The notes under the pieces were generated by a model. The model worked only from the letters and a program-made list of their open reading frames with translations, searched no databases and was not told where the DNA came from. A DNA stretch of 64,000 nt. It comes from Ricinus communis. Taxonomy: Eukaryota; Streptophyta; Magnoliopsida; Malpighiales; Euphorbiaceae. Positions 50,160-63,990 of this stretch are shown here, piece after piece (the stretch's first letter is position 1; every line of letters begins with the position of its first letter). Where the stretch lies: contig NC_063256.1 of assembly GCF_019578655.1 (NCBI RefSeq), positions 18,024,531 through 18,088,530 on the forward strand, read 5' to 3'. Made by a program: the position numbers and the translations under genes.

Positions 50160-53100
50160 AATTTGTCAATATTAGAAAACAACCCCACAAGAAAGGTATA
50201 TTTGTCAATATTAGAAAACAGCCTCGTAAGAGGGGTATATTTGTCAATATTAGAAAAGAACCCCGTAAGAGCGGTATATCTTTCAACAAGAGAAAACAAC
50301 CCCAAGAAAATGATATATTTATCAATATTAGAATACAACCGCGTAAGAGAGGTATATTTGTCAATATTAGAAATAAACAATATAAGTGGGGTATATCTTT
50401 CAACATGAGAAAACAACCCCAAAAAAATGGTATATTTTTTAATACGAGAAAGCAACCCTGTAAGAGGGGTATATTTGTTAATATCAGAAAACAACCCCGT
50501 AAGAGGGTTATATTTGTCAGTATTAGAAAACATCCCCGTAAGAGGGGTTTATCTTTCAACATGAGAAAACAACCCCAAAAAAGTGGTATATTTGTCAATA
50601 TGAGAAAATAACCCCGTAAGAGGGTTATATTTGTCAATATTAGAAAATAACCCCGTAAGAGAGGTATTTCTTTCAACATGAGAATACAACCCAAAAAAAT
50701 GGTATATTTTTTAATACGAGAAAACAACCCCGTTAGAGGGGTATATTTGTCAATATTAGAAAACGAGCCCATAAAGTGGCATATTGTTTAATATGAGAAA
50801 ACAACCCCGTAAGAGGGGTATATTTTTCTATATTAGAAAACAACCTCGTAAGAAGGATCTTTCAATACGAAAGAAACAAACACGGTATATAAAAGTGGTA
50901 TATTTTTATCAAGAGAAAACAACCTCAGAGGGTATATATTTGTCAATATTAGAAAACAACCCCGTAAGAGGGATATATCTTTCAACATGAGAAAACAGCC
51001 CCAGAAAAGTGGTATATTTTTGAATATGAGAAAACAACCCTAAAAAAGTGGTATATTTGTCAATATTAGAAAACAACCCCATTAGAGGGGTATATTTATA
51101 AATGTTAGGAAAAAAACCCGTAAGAGGTGCATATATTTCAAAATAAGAAAACAACCACAAAAAAGTGGTATATTTGTCAATACGAGAAAACAACCCCGTA
51201 AGAGGTATATTTATCAATATTAGAAAACAACAACGTAAGAGGGGTATATCTTTCAACATGAGAAAACAACCCCACAGAAGTGGTATATTTGTCATTATGA
51301 GAAACAACCCCGTAAGAGGGTTATATTTGTCAATATTAGAAAATAACTCCGTAAGAGGGGTATATCTTTCAATATGAGAAAACAACCGCAAAAAAGTGGT
51401 ATATTTCTCATTATGAGAAAACAACCCCATAAGAGGGGTATATTTGTCAATATTTAAAAATAACCCCGTAAGACGGGTATATCTTTCAACATGAGAAAAC
51501 AACCCCAAAAAAGTTGTATATTTGTCAATTTGAGAAAAGAACCCCCGTAAGAGGGGGTATATTTTTCGACCTGAGAGAACCACCCCATAAAAGTGGTAAA
51601 TTTGTCAATATGGGAAAACAACCCTATAAAAGGGGTATATTTGTCAATATTGGAAAACAACCACGTAAGAGGTGCATATCTTTCAAAATGAGAAAGTGGT
51701 AGATTTGTCAATATGAGAAACAACCCCATAAGAGGGGTATATTTGTCAATATTAGAAAATAACCCCGAAAGAGGGGTATATCTTTCAACATGAGAAAATA
51801 ACCCCAAAAAAATAGTATATTTTTTAATACGAGAAAACAACCCCGTAAGAGGGGTATATTTGTCAATATTAGAAAAAAACCCCGTAAGAGGGATATGTCT
51901 TTCAACATGAGAAAATAACCCTAGAAAAGTGGTATATTTTTTAATATGAGAAAATAACCCCGTAAGAGGGATATGTCTTTCAACATGAGAAAACAACCTT
52001 AGAAAAATGGTATATTGTTTAATATGAGAAAAAAACCCCGTAAGAGGGGTATATTTATCAATATTAGAAAACAAACCCGTAAGAGGTGCATATCTTTCAA
52101 AATGAGAAAACAACCCCAAGAAAGTGGTGTATTTGTCAATATGAGAAAACAACCCCGTAAGAGGGGTATATTTGTCAATATCATATAACAACCCTGCAAG
52201 AGGGGTCTATTTGTCAATATTAAAAACAAACTGCAAGAGGGGTATATATCTTCACATGAGAAAACAACCCCGTACAGAAAGGGTATATTTATCAATATTA
52301 GAAACAACCCTGAGAGGGTATATTTTTCAACATGAAACAACCCCTAAAAAAGTATATTTGTCATTACGAAAAAACACCCCAAGAGGGTATATTTGTCAAT
52401 ATAAACAAATTTCGAAGAGGGTATATATTTGTCAATATTAGAAAACAACCCCGTAAGAGGGGTATATCTTCCAACATGAGAAAACAACCCTAGAAAAGTG
52501 GCATATTTGTTAGCATGAGAAAATAACCCCATAGGAGGGGTATATTTTCCAATATTAGGAAACAAACCTGTAAGAGGGGCATATCTTTCAACATAAGAAA
52601 ACAACACCAAAAGTGGTATATTTTTTAATACGAGAAAACAACCCCGTAAGAGGGGTATATTTGTCAAAATTAGAAAACAACCCCGTAAGAGGGGTATATC
52701 TTTCAACATGAGAAAACTATCCGAAAGAAGTGGTATTTTTATCAATATGAGAAATAACCCCGTAAGAGGGATATATTTGTCAATATTAGAAAACAACCCT
52801 GTAAGAGGGGTATATCTTTCAACATGAGAAATAACCCTAAAAAATGGTATATTATTTAATACGAGAAAACAACCCCGTAAGAGGGGTATATTTGTCAATA
52901 TTTAAAAATAATCTCGTAAGAGGGATATGTCTTTCAACTTGAGAAACAACCCCAAAAAAGTGATATATTTTTTAGTATTGGAAAACAACCCTGAAAGAGT
53001 GGTATATTTGTCAATATTAGAAAACAACTCCGTAAGAGGGGTATACCTTTTAAAATGAGAAAACAACCTAAAAGAAGTGGTCTATTTGTCAATATGAGAA

Positions 53101-56100
53101 AACAACCCCGTACGAGGGGTATATTTGCCAATATTAGAAAACAACCCCGTAAGAGCGGTATATCTATCAACATGAGAAAAAAACTCCAAAAAGTGGTACA
53201 TTTTTTAATATGAGAAAACTACCCCGTAAGAGGTGTATATTTGTGAATATTAGAAAACAACCACGTAAGATGAGTATATTTGTCAATATTAGAAAATAAC
53301 CACGTAAGAGGGCTATATTTGTCAATATGAGAAAAGAAGAGGGGTATATCTTTCGACATGGGAAAACAACCCAAAATAGTGGTATATTTTTTAATAAGAG
53401 AAAACAACCTCGTAAGAGGGGCATATTTTCAATATTAGAAAACAACCCCGTAAGAGGGGTATATTTGTCAAAATTAGAAAACAACCCAATAAGTGGGGTA
53501 TATCTTTCAACATGAGAAAACTACCCGAAAAAAGTGGTATATATGTCAATGTGAGAAACAACCCCGTAAGAGGGGTATATTTATCAATATTAGAAAACAA
53601 CCCTATAAGAGGGGTATATCTTTCAACATAAGAAAATAATCCCAAAAAATGGTATATTTTATAATACGAGAAAACAACCCTGTAAGAGGGGTATATTTTT
53701 CAATATTAGAAAACAGCTCAGTAAGAGGGATATGTCTTTCAACATGAGAAAACAACCCCAAAAAAGTAGTATATTTTTTAATATGAGAAAACAACCCCAA
53801 AAGAGGGGTATATTTGTCAATATTTGAAAACAACCCCGTAAGAGGGGTATATTTGTCAATATGAGAAAACAAGAGGGGTATATTTGTCAATATTAGAAAA
53901 CATACTCGTAAGAGGGGTATATCTTTCGACATAAGAAAACAACCGCAGAGAAGTGATCTATTTTTTAATACGACAAAACAACCCCGTGAGAGGGGTATAT
54001 TTTTCAACATGAAAACAACCCCAAACAAGTGGTATATTTATCAACATGAGAGAACAATCTCGTAAGATGGATATATTTATCAATATTAGAAAACAACTCT
54101 TTAAGAGGTAAATATTTTACAACATGAAAAAACAACCGTGAAAAAGTGGTATATTTTTTAAAATGAGAAAATAACCCCGTAAGAGTGGTGTATTTGCAAT
54201 ATTAAAAAATAACCCCGTAAGAGGGCTATATTTGTCAATATTAGAAAATAACCCTGTAAGAGGGGCATATCTTTCAACATGAGAAAACCCCAAACTAGTG
54301 ATATATTTGTCAATTCGAGAAAACAACCAGTAAGAGGGGTACATTTATCAATTTTAGAAAACAACCCCAAAAAAGTGGTATATTTGTCAAAATGACAAAA
54401 CAACCCCTTAAGACGGGTATATTTATCAATATTAGAAAACAAACCCGTAAGAGGTGCATATCTTTCAAAATGAGAAAACAACCCCAAAAAAGTGGTATAT
54501 TTGTCAATATTAGAAAACAACCCCGTAAGAGGTGCATATCTTTCAACATGAGAAAACAACCCCAAAAAACGGTATATTTGTCAAAATGAGAAACAACACC
54601 GTAAGAGAGGTATATTTGTCAATATAAGAAAATAACTCCGTAAGAGGGGCACATCTTGCAAAATGAGAAAACAACCGCAAAGAAGTGGTATATTTCTCAT
54701 TATGAGAAAACAACCCCGTAAGAGGGGTATATCTTTCAACATGAGAAACAACCCCAGAAAAGTAGTATATTTGTCAATTTGACAAAAGAACCCCATAAGG
54801 GGGGTATATTTGTCAATATTAGAAAACAACCCCGTAAGAGGGTATATTTCTCAATATTAGAAAATAATCCCGTAAGAGGGATATGTTTTTCAACATGATA
54901 AAACAACCCTAAAAAAAATGGTATATTGTTTGAAAACAACCCCTGCATGAAGGGATATATCTTTCAACATGAAAAAACAACCCCGGAAAAGTGGTATATT
55001 ATTTAATATGAGAAAATAATTCCGTAAGAGGGGTACATTTATCAATGTTAGAAATCAAACCCGTAAGAGGTGCATATCTTTCAAAATGAGAAAACAACCC
55101 CAAAAAATTGGTATATTTGTCAATATGAGAAAATAACCCCGTAAGAGAGGTATATTTGTCAATATCATATAACAACCCCGCAAGAGGGGTATATTTATCG
55201 ATATTAAAACACAACCCTGTAAGAGGGTTTTTTAACATTAGAAAATAACCCCAAAGAAGTGGTATATTTGTCAGTTTGAGAAAAGAATCCCGTAAGAGGG
55301 GTATATTTATCAATATTAGAAAACAACGCCGTAAGAGTGGTATATCTTTCAACATGAGAAAACAATCCCTATAAGAGGGGTACGTTTGTGAATATTAGAA
55401 AACAACCCCGTAAGAGGGGTATATTTGTCAATATTGGAAAACAACCTCGTAAGAGGGGTATCTCTTTCGACATGGGAAAACAACCGCAAAAAGGTGGTAT
55501 ATCTTTTAATATGAGAAAACAACCCCTTAAGAGGGGTATATTTTTCAACATGAAAAAAGTGGTATTTGTCAACATGAGAAAATAACCCCGTAAGAGGGAT
55601 ATATTTATCAATATTAAAAAATAACTCCGTAAGAGGTAAATATCTTTCAACATGAAAAAACAACCCTGAGAAAGTGGTACATTTTTTAAAACGAGAAAAC
55701 AACCCCGTAAGAGGGGTGTATTTGTAAATATTAAAAAATAACCTCGTAAGAGGGCTATATTTGTTAATATTAGAAAACAACCCCGTAAGAGGGGTATATC
55801 TTTCAACATGAGAAAACAACCCCAAACCAGTAGGATATTTGTCAATTCGAGAAAACAACCCCGTAAGAGTGGTATAATTATCAATATTAGAAAACAACCC
55901 TGTAAGAGGGGTATATTTATCAATATTAGAAAACAACCCCAAAAAAATGGTATATTTGTCAAAATGAGAAAACAACCCCGTAAGAGGGTTATATTTGTCA
56001 ATATTAGAAAATAACCTCGTAAGTGAGGTATATTTATCAATATTAGAAAATAACCCCGCAAGAGGAGTATATCTTTCAACATGAGAAAACAACCCCCAAA

Positions 56101-59100
56101 AAGTGGTATATTTGTCAATATGAGAAAAAACCTCGTAAGAGGGATATATCTTTCAACATGAGAAAACAACCCCAAAAAAGTGGTATATTTGTTAATATGA
56201 GAAGACAACCCCGTAAGAGGGGTATATTCGTCAATATTAGAAGACAACCCCGTAAGATGAGTATATCTTTCAACATTAGAAATCAACCCCAAAAAATGGT
56301 ATATTTTTTAATATGAGGGGTATATTTATCAGTATGAGAAGCCAACCCCGTAAGAGAGGTATATTTATCAATGTTAAAAAACAACCCTGTAAGAGGGGTT
56401 TATCTTTCAACACGAGAAAATAACTCCAAAAAAGGGGTATATTTGTCAATATTAGAAAATAACCCCATAAGAGAGGTATATCTTTCAAAATGAGAAAACA
56501 ACCCTAAAAAAGTATTATATTTATCAATATGAGAAAATAACCGTGTAAGAGGGGTATATTTGTCAATATTAGAAAATAACCCCATTAGAGAGGTATATCT
56601 TTCAAAATGAGAAAACAACCCTAAAAAAGTATTATATTTATCAATATGAGAAAATAACCCCGTAAGAGGGGTATATTTGTCAATATTAAAAAAGCCCCAT
56701 AAGGGGGTATATCTTTCAACATGAGAGAACAAGCCCAAAAAAGTGGTATATTTGTCAATATGAGACGACAACCTCATAAGAGCGGTATATTTGTCAATAT
56801 TACAAAACAACCCTGTAAGAGGGGTATATCTTTCAACAAAAGAAGACAACCCCAGAAAAGTGGCATATTATTTAATATGAACAACGCATAAGAGGGGTAT
56901 ATTTGTCAATATTAGAAAACAACCCCATAAGAGAGGTATATTTGTTAATAGGAGATAAGATCCCTGTAAGGGGGCATATTTGTGAATATTAGAAAACAAC
57001 CCCGTAAGAGAGGTGTTTCTATTAATATTAGAAAACAACCCCGTAAGAGTTGTTTATTTGTCAATTTTAGAAAACAACCATGTAAGAAATGGTATATTGG
57101 TCAATATTAGAACACAATCCTATAAGAGGGGTATATCTTTCAAAATGAGAAAACAACCCCAAAAAAGTGGTATATTTCTCAATATGTGAAAACAAGGCTG
57201 TAAGAGGATTATATTTTTCAATATGAGAAGAGAATCCCGTAAGAGGGGTATATTTGTCAATATTAGGAAACAACCCCGTAAGAGGGGTATATTTGTCAAT
57301 ATTGGAAAACAAACTCGTAAAAGTGGTATATCTTTCAACATTAGAAAACAACCCCAAAAAAGAGGTATATTTGTCAATATGAGAAAACATCACCGTAAGA
57401 GGGGTATATTTGTCAATATTGGAAAACAACCCCGTAAGATGGATATATCTTTCAACAGGAGAAAACAACCCCAAAAAATGGTATATTTTTAATACGAGAA
57501 AACAACCCCATAAGAGGGGTATAGTTGTCAATATTAGAAAACAACACCGTAAGAGTGGTATATCTTTCAACATGAGAAAACAATCCCAATAAAGTGGTAT
57601 ATTTGTCAAATTGAGAAAACAACCCCGTTAGAGGGGTATATTTTTCAATATTAGAAAACAACCCCGTAAGAGGGATTCATCTTTCAACATTAGAAAACAA
57701 CCCCGAATAAGTGGTATATTTGTCAATATGAGAAAACCACCCCGTAAGAAGGGTATATTTATAAATATTAGAAAACAACCCCTTAATAGGGTATATCTTT
57801 CAACATCAAAAACAAACTCAAACAAGTGGTATATTTGTCAACATGAGAAAACAACCAAAAAAAAGTGGTATATTTGTTAATATGAGAAAACAACCCCGTA
57901 AGAGGGGTATATTTGTCAATATTAGAAAACAACCCCGTAAGAGGTATATATCTTTCAACATGAGAAAACAACCCCGAAAAAGTGGTACATTTTTTAATAT
58001 GAGAAAACAACCCCGTAAGAGGGCTGTATTAGTCAATAATTAAAAATAACCCCGTAAGAGGGGTATATTTGTCAATATAAGAAAACAACCCAGTAACAGG
58101 GGTATATCTTTCAACATGGGAAAACAATCTCAAAAAAGTGATATATTTGTCAATATGAGAAAACAAACCCGTAAGAGGAATATATTTGTCAATATTAGAA
58201 AACAACCCCGTAAGAAGGATATATCTTTCAAAATGAGAAAACAAACCTAGAAAAGTGGCATATTGTTTAATATGAGAAAACAACCCCGTAAGAGGGGTAT
58301 ATTTGTCAATATCAGAAAACAACCCCGTAAGAGGGGTATATTTGTCAATATTAGAAAAAAACCACGTAAAAGGGGTATATCTTTCAACATGAGAAGACAA
58401 CCCTAAAAAAGTGGTATATCTATCAACATGAGAAAACAGCCCCGTAAGAGGGATATATTTGTCAATATTAGAAAACAACCCTGCAAGAGGGGTATATTTA
58501 TCAATGTTAAAAAACAAGCCCGTAAGAGGGGTATATCTTTCAACATGAGAAAACAACTCCAGAAAAGGGGTATATTTGTCAATATTAGAAAATAACCCCG
58601 TAAGAAGGGTATATCTTTCAAAATGAGAAAACAACCCTAAAAAAGTGGTATAATTGTCAATATGAGAAAACAACCCCGTAAGAGGGGTATATTTGTCAAT
58701 ATCAGAAAAGAAGCCTGTAAGAGGGGTATACTTGTCAATATAAAAGAATGACCCCATTAAAGGGGTATATCTTTCAACATGAGAGAACAACCAAAAAAAA
58801 TGGTATATTTGTCAATATAAGAAAACAACCCCGTAAGAGGGGTATATTTGTCAATATTAGAAAACAACCACATAAGAGGGGTATATCTTTCAACATGAGA
58901 AAATAACCCCAGAAAAATGGCATATTGTTTAATATGAGAGAACAACCCAGTAAGAGGGGTATATTTGTCAATATTAGAAAACAACCCCGTAAGAGAGGCA
59001 TATTTGTCAATATGAGAAAACAACCCCATAAGAGGGGTATATTTGTCAATATTAGAAAACAACCCTATAAGTGGGGTATATTTATCAATATTAGAAAAAC

Positions 59101-59820
59101 AACCCCGTAAGAAGGGTATATCTTCAACAACATGAGAAAATCACCCTAAAAAAGTGGCATATTGTTTAATATGATAAAACAACACCGTAAGAGGGGCATA
59201 TTTGTCAATATTAGAAAACAACCCCGTAAGAGGGGTATGTTTGTCAATAATAGAAAACAACCCTGTAAGAGGCGTATATCTATCAAAATGAGAAAATAAC
59301 CCAAAAAAAGTGGCATATTTGTCAATTTGAGAAAACAACCGCATAAGAGGGGTATATTTGTCAATATTATAAAACAACCCGGTAAGAGGGGTATATTTGT
59401 CAACATGAGAAAACAACCCCAAAAAAGTGGCATATTGCTTAATATGATAGAACAACCCCGTAAGAGGGGTATATTTGTCAATATTAGAAAACAAACCCGT
59501 AAGAGAGGTATATTTGTCAATATTAGAAAACATCCCCGAAAGAGGGGTATATTTGTCAATATTAGAAAACAAACCCGTAAGAGAGGTATTTTTATCAATA
59601 TTAGAAAATAATCCCGTAGGAGAGGTATATTTGTCAATATTACAAAACAACCCCGTAAGAGGGGTATATTTGTCAATATTAGAAAATAACCTCGTAAGAG
59701 GGGTATATCTTCCAACATGAGAAAACAACCCCATAAAAGTGGTATATTTGTTAAAACGAGAAAACAACCCCGTAAGAGGGGTATATTTGTAAATATTAGA
59801 AAACAACCCCGTAAGAGGGG

Positions 59821-62800
59821 TATATCTTTCTACATGGGATAACAACCCAAAAAAGTGGTATATTTTTTAATACGAGAAAACAACTCCGTAAGGGGGGTAT
59901 ATTTTTCAATATTAGAAGATAACCTCGTAAGAGGGGTATATTTGTCAATATTAGATAACAACCTCGTAAGAGCGGTATATTTGTCAATATTAGAAAACAA
60001 CCCCGTAAAAGGGGTATATCTTTCAAAATGAGAAAACAACCCCAAAAAAATTGTATATTTGTCAATTTGAGAAAACATCCTCGTAAAAGAACATGAAAAC
60101 AACCCCAAAAAAGTGGTCTATTTGTCAATATGAGAAAACAACCACGCAAGTGGGTTCTTTTAGTCAATATTAGAAAACAACCCCGTAAGAGGGGTATATT
60201 TGTCAATATTAGAAAACAACCCAGTAACAGGGGTATATCTTCAACTTGAGAAAACAATCCCAAAAAAGTGGTATATTTGTCAATATGAGAAAACAATCCC
60301 GTTAGAGGAGTATATTTGTCAATATTAGAAAGATATCCCATAAGAGGAATATATTTGTCAATATTAGAAAACAACCCCGTAAGAAGGATATATCTTTCAA
60401 AATAGAAAAGAAAACCTAGAAAAGTGGCATATTGTATAATATGAGAGAACAACCCCGTAAGAGGGGTATATTTGTCAATATTAGAAAACAACCCCGTAAG
60501 AAGGGTATATTTATCAATATAAAAAAAACACAACGTAAGAGGGGGTATATCTTCCAACATGAGAAAACAACCCCAAAAAAGTGGTATATTTGTTAACATG
60601 AGAAAACAACTGGTGGTATATCAATATTAAACAACCGCAGGGTTACAATATTAGAAACAACCCTATAGGAGGGGTATATCTTCAACATGAGAAAACAACC
60701 CTAGAAAAGTGGTATATTTATATTGAAAACAACTGTAAGAGGGGTATATTTTCAATATTAGAAAATAACACCGTAAGAGGGGTATATCTTCGACATTGAA
60801 AGAACCCCAAAAAGTGGTATATCTATCAACATGAGAAAACAACCCCGTAAGAGGGGTATATTTGTCAATATTAGAAAACAACCCTATAGGAGGGGTATAT
60901 CTTTCAACATGAGAAAACAACCCCCTATGAAAAAGTGATATATTTGTCCAATACGAGATTAGAAAACAACCTTAAAGTAGTATATTTGTCCACACATGAG
61001 AAAACAACCCTAGAAAAGTGGATATATTTGTTAACAGAGAAACAACCCCGTAAGAAGGCATATTTGTCAATATAAAGAAACAATAACGTAAAAGAGGGGG
61101 TATATCTTCCAACATGAGAAAACAACCTCCAATTTAAAATGGTATATTTGTTAGCAATCATGAGAAAACAACTCGTCGAAAAGAGGGTATATTTGTTTGG
61201 TCATTAGAAAAGAAACCCTGGTAAGAGGGGTATATCTTTCGACATTAGAAGAGAACCCCAAAAAGTGGTATATCTATCAACATGAGAAAACAACCCCGTA
61301 AGAGGGGTATATTTGTCAATATTATAAAACAACCCTATAGGAGGGGTATATCTTTCAACATGAGAAAACAACCCCAAAAAAGTGATATATTTGTAAAAAT
61401 TAGAAAACAACCCCGTGAGAGGGGTATATCTTCCAACATGAGGAAACAACCCTAGAAAAGTGATATATTTGTTAACAGGAGAAAACAACCCCGTAAGAAG
61501 GGTATATTTGTCAATATAAAGAAACAACAACGTAAGAGGGGGTATATCTTCCAACATGAGAAAACAACCCCAAAAAAATGGTATATTTGTTAACATGAGA
61601 AAACAACTTCGTAAGAGGGGTATATTTCTCAAAATTAGAAAACAACCCCGTAAGAGGGGTATATCTTTTGACATTAGAAGAGAACCCCAAAAAAGTGGTA
61701 TATCTCACAATACGAGAAACAACCTGTAAGAAGGGTATATCTGTCAATATTAGAAAACAACCTTATAGGAGGGGTATATCTTTCAACATGAGAAAACAAC
61801 CCCAAAAAAGTGATATTTTTGTCAAAATTAGAAAACAACCCCATGAGAGGGGTATATCTTCCAACATGAGAAAACAACCCTAGAAAAGTGGTATATTTGT
61901 TAACATGAGAAAACAACTACATAAGAGGAGTATATTTTTCAATATTAGAAAACAACCCCGTAAGAGGGGTATATCTTTCGACATTAGAAGAGAACCCCAA
62001 AAAAGTGGTATATCTGTCAACATGAGAAAACAACCCCGTAAGAGGGGTATATTTGTCAATATTAGAAAACAACCCTATAGGACGGGTATATCTTTCAACA
62101 TGAGAAAACAACCCCAAAAAAGTGATATATTTGTAAAAATTAGAACAACCCCGTGAGAGGGGTATATCTTCCAACATGAGAAAACAACCCTAGAAAAGTG
62201 GTATATTTGTTAATAGGAGAAAACAACCCCGTAAAAGGGTTATATTTGCCAATATTAGAAAACATCCCCGTAAGAGGCGTATATCTTTTAACATGAGAAA
62301 CCAAACCCAAAAAAGTGGTATATTTTTTGTACGAGAAAACAACCCCGTAAGAGTGGTATATTTGTCAATATCAAAAAATAATCCCGTAAGAGGGATATAT
62401 CTTTCAACATGAGAAAACAACCCTATTAAAGTGGTATATTGTTTAATATGAGAAAACAATCCCGTAAGAGGGGTATATTTGTAAATATTAGAAAATAACC
62501 CCGTCAGAGGGGTATATCTTGCAACATGAGAAAACAACCCCATAAAAGTGGTATATTTATTAATACGAGAAAACAACCCCGTAAGAGGGGTATATTTGTA
62601 AAAATAAGAAAACAACCCCGTAAGAGGGGGGTATATCTTTCTACATGGGATAACAACCCAAAAAAGTGGTATATTTTTTAATTCGAGAAAATAACCCCGT
62701 AAGGGGGGTATATTTTTCAATATTAGAAGATAACCCCCTAAGAGGGGTATATTTGTCAATATTAGATAACAACCTCGTAAGAGCGGTATATTTGTCAATA

Positions 62801-63390
62801 TTAGAAAACAACCCCGTAAAAGGGGTATATCTTTCAAAATGAGAAAACAACCCCAAAAAAATGGTATATATGTCAATTTGAGAAAAAATCCTCGTAAGAG
62901 GGGTATATTTTTCAACATGAAAACAACCCCAAAAAAGTGGTATATTTGTCAACATGAGAAAACAACCACGTAAGTGGGTTCTTTTAGTCAATATTAGAAA
63001 ACAACCCCGTAAGAGGGGTATATTTGTCAATATTAGAAAACAACCCAGTAACAGGGGTATATCTTCAACTTGAGAAAACAATCCCAAAAATGTGGTATAT
63101 TTGGCAATATGAGAAAACAATCCCGTTAGAGGAGTATATTTGTCAATATTAGAAAGACACCCCATAAGAGGAATATATTTGTCAATATTAGAAAACAACC
63201 CCGTAAGAAGGATACATCTTTCAAAATGAGAAAAGAAAACCCAGAAAAGTGGCATATTGTTTAATATGAGAAAACAACCCCGTAAGAGGGGTATATTTGT
63301 CAATATTAGAAAACAACCCCGTAAGAAGGGTATATTTATCAATATAAGAAAACGATCACGTAAGGGGGGGTATATCTTCCAACATGAGAG
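59821..63390 (-). repeat. Segmental tandem duplication with about 2.82-kb offset
   Basis: A stretch beginning CTACATGGGATAACAACCC near 59830 recurs near 62640. Later markers keep the offset: GTTAGAGGAGTATATTTG at 60300 and 63124, and ATCTTCAACTTGAGAAAACA at 60237 and 63061. At least about 700 bp match well, with scattered substitutions. Confidence 0.85.
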
Positions 63391-63990
63391 AACAACCCCA
63401 AAAAAGTGGTATATTTGTTAACATGAGAAAACAACTTCGTAAGAGGGGTATATCTTTCAATATTAGAAAACAACCCCGTAAGAGGGGTATATCTTTCGAC
63501 ATTAGAAGAGAACCCCAAAAAAGTGGTATATCTGTCAACATGAGAAAACAACCCCGTAAGAGGGGTATATTTGTCAATATTAGAAAACAACCCTATAGGA
63601 GGGGTATATCTTTCAACATGAGAAGACAACCCCAAAAACGTGATATATTTGTCAAAATTAGAAAACAACCCCGTGAGAGGGGTATATCTTCCAACATGAG
63701 AAAACAACCCTAGAAAAGTGGTATATTTGTTTACAGGAGAAAACAACCCCGTAAGAGGGTTATATTTCTCAATATTAGAAAACAACCCCGTAAGAGGCGT
63801 ATATCTTTTAACATGAGAAACCAAACCTAAAATAGTGGTATATTTTTTAGTACGAGAAAACAACCCCGTAAGAGTGGTATATTTGTCAATATTAAAAAAT
63901 AATCCCGTAAGAGGGATATATCTTTCAACATGAGAAAACAACCCTAGAAAAGTGGTATATTGTTTAATATGAGAAAACAATCCCGTAAGA
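61975..63990 (-). repeat. Second tandem duplication with about 1.52-kb offset
   Basis: The block with GACATTAGAAGAGAACCCC and, further on, AACATGAGAAACCAAAC lies at about 61977-62470 and again at about 63497-63990. The offset is close to 39 monomers of 39 bp (1,521 bp). Partial further copies of the first marker lie at 61240 and 61670. Confidence 0.8.

Noticed and set aside
49501..50772. 423-codon minus-strand frame across the gap
   Set aside because: Most of its middle is N, and the two ends are satellite in opposite orientations.
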